This document shows, piece by piece, positions 7,978 to 16,318 of a DNA stretch of 64,000 bases; position 1 is the stretch's first letter; every line of letters starts with the position of its first letter. The position numbers were made by a program, and so were the translations under genes. Source of the DNA: Sinorhizobium sp. A49. Its GTDB lineage: Bacteria > Pseudomonadota > Alphaproteobacteria > Rhizobiales > Rhizobiaceae. Under the pieces are notes generated by a model. That model was not told where the DNA came from. It saw only the letters and a list, made by a program, of their open reading frames with translations, and ran no database searches. The stretch is taken from positions 62,001-126,000 of the forward strand of contig NZ_MUNW01000033.1 of NCBI RefSeq assembly GCF_002002725.1, given 5' to 3'.

Positions 7978-9276
7978 ATGCATGGCGCGGTGTTCAGGGT
8001 ATTGCAAACTGCGCTGCTGCTGGTGCTCATGCCTGCAAGCGCACCGGCGGCCGAGTTGCCACGATCGGGCAACCTGGTGTTCGACCGCGTCATCGCGCTG
8101 GTGAACTCCGAGTTTCACGACGAAACCGCGCTGGACCGCTTCAACGAAACTGCGAAGAAAGCGATCGGATACGTGAGCCTGACGCTGCCCCAACGCAGTT
8201 CGATCGCACGCGTGGACGCCGCCATCGACCGATCACTGGCGAGCCTGCAGGCCTCGCACAACGGCCGCTTCAAACCCGACACGATCGCCTATTTCGAGTT
8301 AAGCGACATCTTTCGCTTCGCAATCCGCAACGACCTGCCGCGGTTGTTTCCGCCCAAAGGAGACGTCAGCTATCCCGGGATCGGCCTGGTCACGCACATG
8401 ATAGGCAACAAGCGGTTCGTGAGCGATGTCTATGATGGTTCGCCGGCGGCCAAGGCGGGCGTGGTGATGGGCGATGAGATGCTTTCCGTCGATGGCTTGC
8501 CCTATCGTGAGATCGCCTCCTTCCAGGGAAAGGTCGGGCAGTCGGTCGACATCCACCTGCGCCGCCGGGCTGATGCGGCGCCGACAAGTATCAAGGTCGC
8601 TGTCGAACGGCTGCGGCCGCTGCAAACGTTCGAAAAAGCGATAGAGAACAGTATCGCCGTGAGCGAGCGCAACGGGCGAAAGATCGGCTATCTTCGTTTC
8701 TGGACATTGTCGACGCGTGACGGGCTGGACATCGTCGCTCACGCGCTTTCCGACGGCCGCCTGAGCGGCGTCGACGGCGTGATCGTGGATCTTCGCGGAC
8801 GCTGGGGCGGCGGTGCGGCGGACGCAGCTGAACTCTTCGTCGGCGACACGCCAACGTTCCGGTTGATCCCGCGGCATGGGCAGGCAACGCTCGCGAATGT
8901 TCGCTGGCGTGGTCCGGTGGTTGCATTGATCGACGACGGAACGCGCAGCGGCCTTGAGCTTTTCGCCTATGCGATGAGGATCAACGGCATTCCTCTTGTG
9001 GGCCAGCGCACCGCTGGCGCCTTATTGGCAGGCCGGGCCTATATTCTGCCCGATGACAGCCTGCTCGAAATTGCCGTCTCCGATGCGGTTATAGACGACA
9101 ACGTCCGACTGGAGGGAAACGGCATAGCTCCGGACATTCCCGTCGACCTTCCGCTTGCCTATGCCGCCGGCCGTGATCCGCAACGGGAAGCCGCAGAGTC
9201 AGAGATGCTTCGCCTTCTTTCAGGTGGCAGCTCCGAACGAAGCGTCAGGCCGGGCGAACCGCCACCGACACGGTGA
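7978..9276 (+). CDS. S41-type peptidase homologue with PDZ domain, catalytic Lys not conserved
   Basis: A 432-residue exported protein: signal peptide at residues 1-24 (ending PASAPAA), a helical N-terminal region, a PDZ-like domain around residues 130-205 (DGSPAAKAGVVMGDEMLSVD), and an S41/IRBP-like core from ~225 to 390 (GRKIGYLRFWTL, VDGVIVDLRGRWGGG). The presumed nucleophile is Ser324 in GTRSG. In CtpA/Tsp proteases a lysine follows in the FGKG motif; the equivalent stretch here is VGQRTAGALLAG, with Ala at about 348. It could follow the Lys-less S41B branch or be inactive. It stands alone between a LysR gene and a convergent decarboxylase gene. Confidence 0.75.
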   Translation: MHGAVFRVLQTALLLVLMPASAPAAELPRSGNLVFDRVIALVNSEFHDETALDRFNETAKKAIGYVSLTLPQRSSIARVDAAIDRSLASLQASHNGRFKPDTIAYFELSDIFRFAIRNDLPRLFPPKGDVSYPGIGLVTHMIGNKRFVSDVYDGSPAAKAGVVMGDEMLSVDGLPYREIASFQGKVGQSVDIHLRRRADAAPTSIKVAVERLRPLQTFEKAIENSIAVSERNGRKIGYLRFWTLSTRDGLDIVAHALSDGRLSGVDGVIVDLRGRWGGGAADAAELFVGDTPTFRLIPRHGQATLANVRWRGPVVALIDDGTRSGLELFAYAMRINGIPLVGQRTAGALLAGRAYILPDDSLLEIAVSDAVIDDNVRLEGNGIAPDIPVDLPLAYAAGRDPQREAAESEMLRLLSGGSSERSVRPGEPPPTR

Positions 9277-9310
9277 TGGCGGCCGTCATACTCGCCATCT
9301 GCACGGCCAA

Positions 9311-10798
9311 TCAGGCCGCCGCCTGCGCCCCGACAATTTCCCGACCGAGCCTGACGACCTCTTCGACGAGCAGCTTCAGGTCCCGGCGTTTGGTGCGGTG
9401 ATTGTTGATCGCGACCCGCAGACAATGTTCGCCGTGCACGGTGGTGTCGGAGAGAACAGCCGTCCCCTCATCCTGCAGGCGCAACATGATCTCGGTATTG
9501 AGCGCCTTCAGTTCGTCGCCGTGTTTTCCCTCGCAACGGTATCGGAAGCAGACGATGTTGATGTTGGTCGGCGCCACCAGTTCAAGCGAAGGCTCCGCCT
9601 CGATCAAGTCGCTCAGATACCGTCCCTGGGCTATATTCTGGTCGACGAGCCGGCCGAACTTGGCAATGCCGTTCTCCTTCAGCGACATCCAGATCTTCAA
9701 GGCCCTGAAGCCGCGTGTCGTCTGCAGGCCATAGTCATAAAGCCAAGGCGCTGCTGCCAGACCGCGTGCGGTTGCGACCAGATATTCCGGCGTCACCGCA
9801 AAGGTCTCGCGGTGGACCCCGGCATCCTGGACCAGCACGCAGCCAGCCTCGAACGGCGCGTGCAGCCATTTGTGCGGGTCGAGCGCCACCGAATTGGCCT
9901 TCTCGATCCCGGCGACGCGAAAGCGGTTATCCGGTGCAATGGCGATCAGAGCGCCGATGCAGCCATCGACGTGCAGCCAGAGGTCCTCCCTTGCTGCGAC
10001 CGAAGCGAGCGCCTGCAGATCGTCGATGGCGCCGGTGTTGACCGTTCCGGCTGTCGCAATCACACAGGCGGGCTTGAACCCGGCCGCGCGATCCTCGGTG
10101 ATCGCATGCCTCAGCGCATCCAGATCGAGACGGAGCGCGGCATCGGTTGGAATGCGCCGGAGAGCCTGGTTTCCGAGGCCAAGCGTCTCCATCCCCTTGC
10201 GATGGCAACTGTGCATCTGGTCGGAACCGTAATAGCGCAACGGCCGCTCGATTGCCGCGACGCCAAGCTCCCGGACATCGACGCCGGCTTTGGCATTTCG
10301 GGCGACGGCAAGGCCAATGATGTTGGCGACCGATCCGCCACTGACCAGGGTGCCGCTCGCCGAGGCTGGAAACCCGACCATCTCCTTGCACCAATCGACG
10401 ACCTGCTGGTCCATGAGCGCGGCCGCATGATTGCCGCCGCCGAGGTTGGAGCCTTGGACGGCTGCAAGGAAGTCACCGAGTGCGCCGGTGAAATTGCTCG
10501 ATCCCATGTACCAGGACCAGAAGCGCGGATGGATGTTGCCCATGGGGTAGCCGAGGATGTTCGCGGCCACCTCGCGGTAGACGTCTTCGGTCGGCGTTGG
10601 AGCCTGGGGCAGCGCAGTTGCAAACGACGCGCGGACGTCTTCTGGCATTTCCTGCCAGACACGACGGTCGCGAACACCGCTGACATAAGCGATGGCGTCA
10701 TCGACGATCCGATGTGACAACGCCCGCAGTTCACCCCAATCTTGTGGATCAAGCGTGACTTCTTCGACGGGCTCATGCTCTGTCTGAGATGCACCCAT
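9311..10798 (-). CDS. Pyridoxal-phosphate-dependent amino acid decarboxylase (group II)
   Basis: A 495-residue fold-type I PLP enzyme of the aromatic-L-amino-acid/glutamate/diaminobutyrate decarboxylase group. The cofactor lysine is Lys310 in DPHKW, the Asp that contacts the pyridine nitrogen lies in HVDGC (Asp278), and the substrate-site motif HPRFWSWYMGSSN is at residues 90-102. Such enzymes release CO2 from an amino acid to give an amine; the exact substrate is not readable. I start at the ATG at 10798, which follows GGGAGGACCGA; a GTG five codons upstream is less likely. It lies 50 bases downstream of the methyltransferase gene on the same strand, so co-transcription is plausible. Confidence 0.88.
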   Translation of the reverse strand: MGASQTEHEPVEEVTLDPQDWGELRALSHRIVDDAIAYVSGVRDRRVWQEMPEDVRASFATALPQAPTPTEDVYREVAANILGYPMGNIHPRFWSWYMGSSNFTGALGDFLAAVQGSNLGGGNHAAALMDQQVVDWCKEMVGFPASASGTLVSGGSVANIIGLAVARNAKAGVDVRELGVAAIERPLRYYGSDQMHSCHRKGMETLGLGNQALRRIPTDAALRLDLDALRHAITEDRAAGFKPACVIATAGTVNTGAIDDLQALASVAAREDLWLHVDGCIGALIAIAPDNRFRVAGIEKANSVALDPHKWLHAPFEAGCVLVQDAGVHRETFAVTPEYLVATARGLAAAPWLYDYGLQTTRGFRALKIWMSLKENGIAKFGRLVDQNIAQGRYLSDLIEAEPSLELVAPTNINIVCFRYRCEGKHGDELKALNTEIMLRLQDEGTAVLSDTTVHGEHCLRVAINNHRTKRRDLKLLVEEVVRLGREIVGAQAAA

Positions 10799-10848
10799 TC
10801 GGTCCTCCCACACTGCGGATCTGCATTTCAGGAACCGCGTGGCGTGCC

Positions 10849-11697
10849 TTAATCCCGTGTTCCTGTGACAATCGTTGCGGTAGCACGCAACTCGACCTTG
10901 TTGGCGCGCATGGACTGACGGGCCAGATCAATAACCTCGTTTTTGATCGTCTCACGTGTCGCGGCGTCGGCTTGCGCCAGTCCGGCGACCACGGGCGCTG
11001 CAATCTCCGTCATGAAGGTCCAGTACCGTTCCGGCGTCTCGTGCACCATCATCGTCGAGATTTCCTGTTCGTCGACATCCCGCAGACCGGCATCGGCGAA
11101 GGCCGCCGACATCATGCCTCCGGCGGCACAGCGAAACAGGCCGGGTGCCCCGGGGACCGGCGCCGGCAGTGTCACGTGCCGCGCAATCGTCGCCATTATT
11201 GTTGTCGCCCAGGGGTTCTTTTCTGGCCCGCTCCAAACGGCCGTACATATGCGTGCGCCGGGTTTCGCGACGCGGGCGAACTGTCGAGCCGCCGCGCCGA
11301 CATCCGGGAAGAACATGAAGCCGAACCGACACAATACCGCATCGAACGATCTATCCGCGAAAGGCAGGGCGCCGGCGTCACATGTCTGCGTCGTGAAATT
11401 GCTGATACCGCGATGGCGCGCATTCTCGGCAGCCACCTGGAGCATGCGCTCGGAAAGGTCCGTTACCGTGACGCGACCATTCGGGATCCGGGCAGCAACG
11501 GTTAGTCCGGGTTCGCCTGTTCCGGCGGCGACATCAAGGACATTGTCGCCATCCCGAAGCTTGGCCTGGCGGATCATTGCATCACCGAACGGGGCAAGCC
11601 AGCCCAGAACCAACGCGTCCCACTTTTTCCAACCGGCCGAGAACCGGTCCCAGATATCTTTCTGCTGCTCACGAATCTGGTCGAGATTGCTGGACAT
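10849..11697 (-). CDS. Class I SAM-dependent methyltransferase (UbiE-like)
   Basis: A 282-residue cytoplasmic methyltransferase. SAM-binding motif I is VLDVAAGTGEPG (residues ~54-65), followed by VTVTDLSERMLQVA (the acidic residue that binds the ribose) and the motif SFDAVLCRFGFMFFPD near residue 118. The resemblance to UbiE/COQ5 is in the core only; no quinone-specific context exists here. The ATG follows GGGAGGAACGTGC. It is the promoter-proximal gene of a possible pair with the PLP decarboxylase; a decarboxylation followed by N-methylation would make chemical sense, but that is inference. Confidence 0.85.
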   Translation of the reverse strand: MSSNLDQIREQQKDIWDRFSAGWKKWDALVLGWLAPFGDAMIRQAKLRDGDNVLDVAAGTGEPGLTVAARIPNGRVTVTDLSERMLQVAAENARHRGISNFTTQTCDAGALPFADRSFDAVLCRFGFMFFPDVGAAARQFARVAKPGARICTAVWSGPEKNPWATTIMATIARHVTLPAPVPGAPGLFRCAAGGMMSAAFADAGLRDVDEQEISTMMVHETPERYWTFMTEIAAPVVAGLAQADAATRETIKNEVIDLARQSMRANKVELRATATIVTGTRD

Positions 11698-11949
11698 GCA
11701 CGTTCCTCCCTTGGATGCGCTCTCCTGTCTCGTCGGTCGGAACTATGAACCCTCTGGATCAGGATTCAATCGATTTCATGCCTATTGGGGCGTACGCCGC
11801 ATTGCGGGTCAGCCCCCCCCTGTTGAACCGGGTTTCGCAGTTCGAATGCTGTTGTCTGAGCAACAGGGTCCCTGCAAATTACCTCTTTCTGATTTGCATA
11901 ACGACAATCGGCGCTAGGGAGACCGGGCTCGGCAGGCTATATTTCCCCT

Positions 11950-13788
11950 ATGGAGATCGTGACGGAGAGATTCGCATCGATGCCGAAGCCTAAGAATGAC
12001 AAGAACAATGGTCGGGTAGAGGCCAACGACGAACAACCCCTCAGCGCCCAGTTGCGGATGATGCATGCAGCCTTCATGGCTTCGCCCCTCCGAAACCGGA
12101 TCATCTGGCTCGCCCTTGGCATCCTGGCCGTCATCGTTACCACTGCCTTCGGTCAGATCATCCTCAATCGCTGGTACAAGCCATTCTACGACACGCTGGA
12201 AAGGCGTGACCTGCAGGCTTTCATGCACCAGCTCGTGATTTTCGCCCAGATCGCCGGCGCACTGCTCGTTCTCAATGTTCTGCAGACCTGGCTTGGCCAA
12301 CTTGTCCGATTGAAGCTGCGGGAAGGCCTAACACTCGACCTCATCAACGAATGGATGAAGCCCGCGCGTGCGTTCCGGTTGGCCAATGCCGGTGCCATCG
12401 GCATCAACCCCGACCAGCGCATCCACGAGGATGCCCGCCACCTCTCCGACCTCTCGGCGGGGCTGACGATTGGGCTGATTCAATCCGGCATCCTGCTCGC
12501 CGGCTTCATCGGCGTGCTCTGGTCGCTGTCGGACGGATTCATCTTTCACATCTCGGGCATGGCCATCAACATTCCGGGCTATATGGTCTGGGCAGCCATT
12601 CTCTACGCCGGCACGGCATCATGGCTGAGTTGGCTCGTCGGGCGTCCATTGGTAAAGCTTAACGGCGAACACTACGCCCGCGAGGCGTCACTGCGCTTCT
12701 CGTTGATGCGCATCAACGAACATATCGAGGCGGTCTCGCTGTCATCGGGCGAGGCGAACGAAAAACGCCGGCTGCAGGCGGATCTGGCTTCGGTTCTCGA
12801 GATCAGCCAAAGCCTGCTGCTTGCCGTCACGCGATTGACCTGGGTGACGGCCGGGTATGGCTGGATCACCGTTGTCGCACCGATCGTCATCGCCTCGCCC
12901 GTCTATTTTGCCGGCGACCTCAGCTTCGGCGGCCTGATGATGGCCGTGGGCGCCTTCAACCAGGTGCACGCGTCACTGCGCTGGTTTGTAGACAACATCG
13001 GCGCCATTGCCGACTGGCGCGCGACGTTGATGCGCGTCGCCGCCTTCCGCTCTGCACTGCTCGTCGTCGACGACCGGCACGAAGGCGACAAGCGTATCGA
13101 GTTCGTGACGGCGGACGGTCCTCAGATGATGTTCGATCATATCGAGATCGTCTCGGCCAATGGCTGCATCAAGCTCTCCGAGCCCAATGTCACGATCAAC
13201 CCTGGCGAACGCGTGCTGGTTACCGGCGCGACGGAGGTTGAAAAAGCGCCGTTCTTTCGAGCCATTGCCGGTCTCTGGCCCTGGGGACATGGCCGCATCT
13301 CGCTGCCGATCGATGACGGACTGGTCTTCGTTCCACGCTCGCCCTATTTCGCTCCAGGCACCCTTGAAGAGGTGCTCGCCTACCCCAAGACGCCCGACAG
13401 CTTCAGGAACGGTGAACTCGGCGGCGTGCTCTCCAAGGTCGGCCTTGGCCGCCTTGCCGACCGCCTCGATCAAGACCTGCGCAAGAAGCTCAATCTGAGC
13501 GAAGTCGAGATGCGCCTGCTGGCGATCGCCCGCCTTGGCCTGCACAAGCCACGCTGGCTGATCATCGACGAGGCATTGGACACGCTGGAGGACGATGCCT
13601 ATCGCAGGGTCATGACCTTCCTCGATCAGGAGATGGGCAAGGCGGCAATCGTCAACATTGGCCGCAAGGAGCGCGCCAACGGTTTCTTCACCCGCGTGCT
13701 GGAGCTTGAAAAAGACGCGGCCGGGGATTCCCTGCGCCTGATCCGGCCGAAGAGCTTGCGTCCGACCAATCCGCAATTGGTCGATTGA
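11950..13788 (+). CDS. SbmA/BacA-YddA-like ABC transporter with degenerate ATPase domain
   Basis: A 612-residue membrane protein (602 if the ATG at 11980 is used). Residues ~45-330 are the SbmA/BacA/ABCD-type membrane domain with six helices (RNRIIWLALGILAV, QIILNRWYKPFYDTLERRD, then NPDQRIHEDARHLSDLSAGL). Residues ~390-595 are an ABC ATPase, but its motifs are broken: the P-loop reads GATEVEKAP (426-434) instead of GxxGxGKS/T, the Q-loop region is VPRSPYF, the signature is LSEVEMRL, and the H-loop position is IGRKE. The Walker B acidic pair (IIDEALD) remains. SbmA and BacA themselves lack the ATPase and use the proton gradient, so this may be a related proton-driven importer carrying a vestigial domain. 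Relatives take up peptides or handle very-long-chain fatty acids. Confidence 0.85.
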   Translation: MEIVTERFASMPKPKNDKNNGRVEANDEQPLSAQLRMMHAAFMASPLRNRIIWLALGILAVIVTTAFGQIILNRWYKPFYDTLERRDLQAFMHQLVIFAQIAGALLVLNVLQTWLGQLVRLKLREGLTLDLINEWMKPARAFRLANAGAIGINPDQRIHEDARHLSDLSAGLTIGLIQSGILLAGFIGVLWSLSDGFIFHISGMAINIPGYMVWAAILYAGTASWLSWLVGRPLVKLNGEHYAREASLRFSLMRINEHIEAVSLSSGEANEKRRLQADLASVLEISQSLLLAVTRLTWVTAGYGWITVVAPIVIASPVYFAGDLSFGGLMMAVGAFNQVHASLRWFVDNIGAIADWRATLMRVAAFRSALLVVDDRHEGDKRIEFVTADGPQMMFDHIEIVSANGCIKLSEPNVTINPGERVLVTGATEVEKAPFFRAIAGLWPWGHGRISLPIDDGLVFVPRSPYFAPGTLEEVLAYPKTPDSFRNGELGGVLSKVGLGRLADRLDQDLRKKLNLSEVEMRLLAIARLGLHKPRWLIIDEALDTLEDDAYRRVMTFLDQEMGKAAIVNIGRKERANGFFTRVLELEKDAAGDSLRLIRPKSLRPTNPQLVD

Positions 13789-13845
13789 CAGCCGAGGCGC
13801 CTGATGTGCTACATCAAATTATCGTCACAACCATCTGAATAAGAA

Positions 13846-13876
13846 GAAACAGCGCCTTCTTGGAAGGCGCTGTTTC
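13846..13876. terminator. Bidirectional intrinsic terminator
   Basis: A perfect 14-bp inverted repeat (GAAACAGCGCCTTC / GAAGGCGCTGTTTC) with a 3-base loop sits between the convergent ABC transporter and ureidoglycine aminohydrolase genes. The GC-rich stem with A-rich and T-rich outer ends suits termination from both sides. Confidence 0.85.
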
Positions 13877-13896
13877 GTTAGTGGCTGCTGCTGCTC

Positions 13897-14724
13897 TTAG
13901 CGCGGACGCAGTTTCATATGGCGGTTGACGTCCTTGTAAAGCAGATAGCGGAACTTGCCGGGGCCGCCGGCATAGCAGGCCTGCGGGCAAAAGGCGCGAA
14001 GCCACATATAGTCGCCGGCTTCGACCTCGACCCAATCCTGATTGAGACGATAGACCGCCTTGCCTTCGAGCACGTAGAGGCCATGCTCCATGACGTGGGT
14101 TTCGGCAAAGGGAATGATCGCGCCCGGCTCGAACGTCACGATTGTCATGTGCATGTCGTGGCGAAGATCCGTCGGATCGACGAAGCGCGTCGTCGCCCAT
14201 TTGCCTTCGGTGCCAGGCATCGCCGAAGGCGTGATATCGGCCTCATTTGTGAAAAAGGCTTCCGGCGCCGGCAGGCCATCGACATACTCATAGGCCTTGC
14301 GGACCCAATGGAAGCGAACAGGCGCTTCACTTCTGTTATGAGCCGCCCACTTGCTCGCTGGCGGAATGAAGGCGAAGCCGCCGGGCTGCATCCGATGTTC
14401 CTTGCCGTCGAGCGTGACGGTCAGTTCACCCTCGACGACGAACAGCGCACCCTCGGCGCCCTCGTCGAGTTCCGGCCGGTCGCTGCCGCCGCCGGGAGCG
14501 ATTTCCATGATGTACTGCGAAAATGTTTCAGCAAAACCAGAGAGCGGACGCGACAATATCCACAGGCGGGTCTTGTCCCAGAACGGCAGATAGCTGGTGA
14601 CGATGTCCATCATCGTCCCCTTTGGAATCACCGCATAGGCTTCGGTGAAGACCGCTCGGTCGGTCAGGAGCTGCGTTTGTGCCGGAGCGCCGCCATGGGG
14701 CGCATAGTAGTTACGACCAGTCAT
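13897..14724 (-). CDS. allE: (S)-ureidoglycine aminohydrolase
   Basis: A 275-residue bicupin enzyme that converts (S)-ureidoglycine (from allantoate) to (S)-ureidoglycolate and ammonia in purine ring catabolism. Both cupins are visible: the first around residues 70-130 (ELDEGAEGALFVVEGELTV, then GGFAFIPPASKW), the second around 185-260 (FAETHVMEHGLYVLEGKAVYRL, then AGDYMWLRAFCPQACYA). The second has the metal-ligand pattern expected of the active site. Length fits the family (about 260). The opening GRNYYAPHGG segment is also characteristic. It starts after AAGGACGGAA and lies 75 bases downstream of the GntR gene on the same strand, so the regulator and enzyme probably form one transcript. 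It is the firmest functional pointer in this island. Confidence 0.88.
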   Translation of the reverse strand: MTGRNYYAPHGGAPAQTQLLTDRAVFTEAYAVIPKGTMMDIVTSYLPFWDKTRLWILSRPLSGFAETFSQYIMEIAPGGGSDRPELDEGAEGALFVVEGELTVTLDGKEHRMQPGGFAFIPPASKWAAHNRSEAPVRFHWVRKAYEYVDGLPAPEAFFTNEADITPSAMPGTEGKWATTRFVDPTDLRHDMHMTIVTFEPGAIIPFAETHVMEHGLYVLEGKAVYRLNQDWVEVEAGDYMWLRAFCPQACYAGGPGKFRYLLYKDVNRHMKLRPR

Positions 14725-14799
14725 TTCCGTCCTTCAGTTCTCAAGCGGGCACCGCCTCCTCACAAGAGCGGCGCGGTTGGGTTCATTGCCAATGGAGTG

Positions 14800-15486
14800 T
14801 CAAAGCAAGGCTGCGCGCAGATCGCGCGGCTGATCCTTCTCTTCATCGAGATCGAGTTCCGCCTCGACGTGATGCAAATGTTCCGCCATCTCGCGGACCG
14901 CGGCGTGCACATCCCGAGCGGCAATGCGATCGACAACCGCCATATGCTCGTCCGGACCGCAATTGTGCAGGTGGTTGGAGCGGTACATGGCGGTGATCAA
15001 GGATGTGCGCGAGACCAGGTCTCGCAGGATCCCGAACAGGAAGGCGGAACCGCAAAGTTCCGCCAAAAGCAGGTGAAATCCGCCGGAAAGGCGAACGATT
15101 GCAGAGAGATCGCCCACCTTGCCCGCAACCCGCTCCTCATCGATATGCGAGCGCATGCGCTCGATGTCCTCGACCGTCGCGCGCTCGCAGAGGCGCTCGA
15201 CCACGCGCTGCTCGATGGCTCTTCTTGTTACGAACACGTCGCGCGCCTCGTCGACCGACGGTTCGGACACGAAGGCGCCCCTGTTGGGCATGATCGTCAC
15301 CAGGCCGTCGCGTTCGAGCGCGGTCAACGCCTGGCGTATACGGGCTCGACTGACGGAGAAAATCTCGGCAAGCTGCTCCTCCTTGAGCCGTGTGCCGGGG
15401 CGCAGCCGCCGCTCGGCGATCGCAAGCCAGATCTTCTCACAAATGATAGCCGTCGGCGCTCCGGCGGTTTCGTCCGCATTGTACAT
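14800..15486 (-). CDS. GntR-family regulator, FadR/FCD subfamily
   Basis: A 228-residue repressor-type regulator. Residues ~10-78 form the winged helix-turn-helix (LRPGTRLKEEQLAEIFSVSR, then ALERDGLVTIMPNRGAFV); residues ~85-215 form the all-helical FCD effector domain, with histidines in GGFHLLLAEL and NHLHNC positions that often hold a metal. The ATG follows GGGAGATTTC. It lies divergent to the flavin reductase gene and upstream of the ureidoglycine aminohydrolase gene. A TTGT-N2-ACAA palindrome, the usual target shape for this subfamily, is present in its own promoter and again before the large transport operon. Confidence 0.9.
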   Translation of the reverse strand: MYNADETAGAPTAIICEKIWLAIAERRLRPGTRLKEEQLAEIFSVSRARIRQALTALERDGLVTIMPNRGAFVSEPSVDEARDVFVTRRAIEQRVVERLCERATVEDIERMRSHIDEERVAGKVGDLSAIVRLSGGFHLLLAELCGSAFLFGILRDLVSRTSLITAMYRSNHLHNCGPDEHMAVVDRIAARDVHAAVREMAEHLHHVEAELDLDEEKDQPRDLRAALL

Positions 15487-15571
15487 GAAATCTCCCTTAG
15501 CCGTTCGCGTACTCTGGCCGGCCAGCGTTCAAAGTCAATTCCATTCACTGCAGTTTGATATTGACTACAAA

Positions 15572-15583
15572 ATTGTAGACAAT
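15572..15583. promoter_or_regulatory. Probable GntR operator, divergent promoter copy
   Basis: ATTGT-AG-ACAAT is a perfect 5-bp inverted repeat, 86 bases from the GntR start and 97 bases from the flavin reductase start. Its core TTGTAGACAA differs by one base from TTGTCGACAA at 25462-25471. A second overlapping dyad (CTACAA-AA-TTGTAG, 15565-15578) extends the site. FCD-type GntR proteins recognise TNGTNNNACNA-like sequences, which this matches. Confidence 0.6.
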
Positions 15584-15679
15584 ATTGTGTACCGTAACTT
15601 GATATGCTGTGGCAACCACTTAAACAACGGCCATCGACCGGTTTGACAACCGTCCGCGCCTGACCCCGAGAGCTCACTG

Positions 15680-16315
15680 ATGGACTTCGACTTCACCCAA
15701 TTGCCCGCCCAGGACCGCTACCGGCTGCTGACGAATTTCATTGGTCCACGCCCGATCGCGCTTGTCTCGACGCTCTCTCCGAACGGCCAGGACAACGCCG
15801 CGCCGATGAGCTTCTTCAACGTCTTCTCGCATGATCCGCCGATCGTCATCCTGGGCATCCAGACACGCCCCGATGGTGAGGAGAAGGACACGGTCAGCAA
15901 CATCCGCCGCACCAACGAGTTCGTCGTCAACATGGTCGACATGGCGATTGCCGATCACATGCTCGTCTGTGGTCTCCCGTTCGAGGCAGATGTCGACGAA
16001 GTGGCAATGGCAGGACTGACGGCGGCCGACGGCCTCAAGGTCGGCGCCCGCCGTATTGTCGAATCGCCCTGCTCCATGGAGTGTCGGGTCGAGCGGCTGA
16101 TCGAATACGACCGCCGGGTCATCGTGCTTGGCGAAGTCGTGCATATGCATGTGCGCAAGGACTGCCTGGACGAGAACGGCCATTATGTCGATCCGTCAAG
16201 TTACCAGCCGATCGCGCGTCTTCACGCCAACAACTACATCACCTCCGACCGACAGTTCGAGATGCGGGCACCCGACATCGCGCACTTTACCGCTCTCAAA
16301 GCGAAAACGGCCTGA
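15680..16315 (+). CDS. Flavin reductase-family protein (FMN-binding split barrel)
   Basis: A 211-residue cytoplasmic flavoprotein. The split-barrel pattern is clear: FIGPRPIALVSTLSPNGQDN near residues 20-39, APMSFFNVFSHDPP at 41-54, and a late VILGEVVHMHV strand. Members reduce FMN/FAD with NAD(P)H to feed a monooxygenase, or bind flavin for other reductive chemistry. No monooxygenase partner is adjacent. It is the first gene of a two-gene unit with the racemase-like protein (3-base gap), driven by the promoter region that contains the GntR-type palindrome. Confidence 0.85.
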   Translation: MDFDFTQLPAQDRYRLLTNFIGPRPIALVSTLSPNGQDNAAPMSFFNVFSHDPPIVILGIQTRPDGEEKDTVSNIRRTNEFVVNMVDMAIADHMLVCGLPFEADVDEVAMAGLTAADGLKVGARRIVESPCSMECRVERLIEYDRRVIVLGEVVHMHVRKDCLDENGHYVDPSSYQPIARLHANNYITSDRQFEMRAPDIAHFTALKAKTA

Positions 16316-16318
16316 TCC

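Noticed and set aside
13918-15558. 546-codon plus-strand frame across the ureidoglycine aminohydrolase and GntR genes
   Set aside because: It is antisense to two clearly recognisable genes; its protein is rich in Arg/His/Asp with no known motif, a GC-skew artefact.
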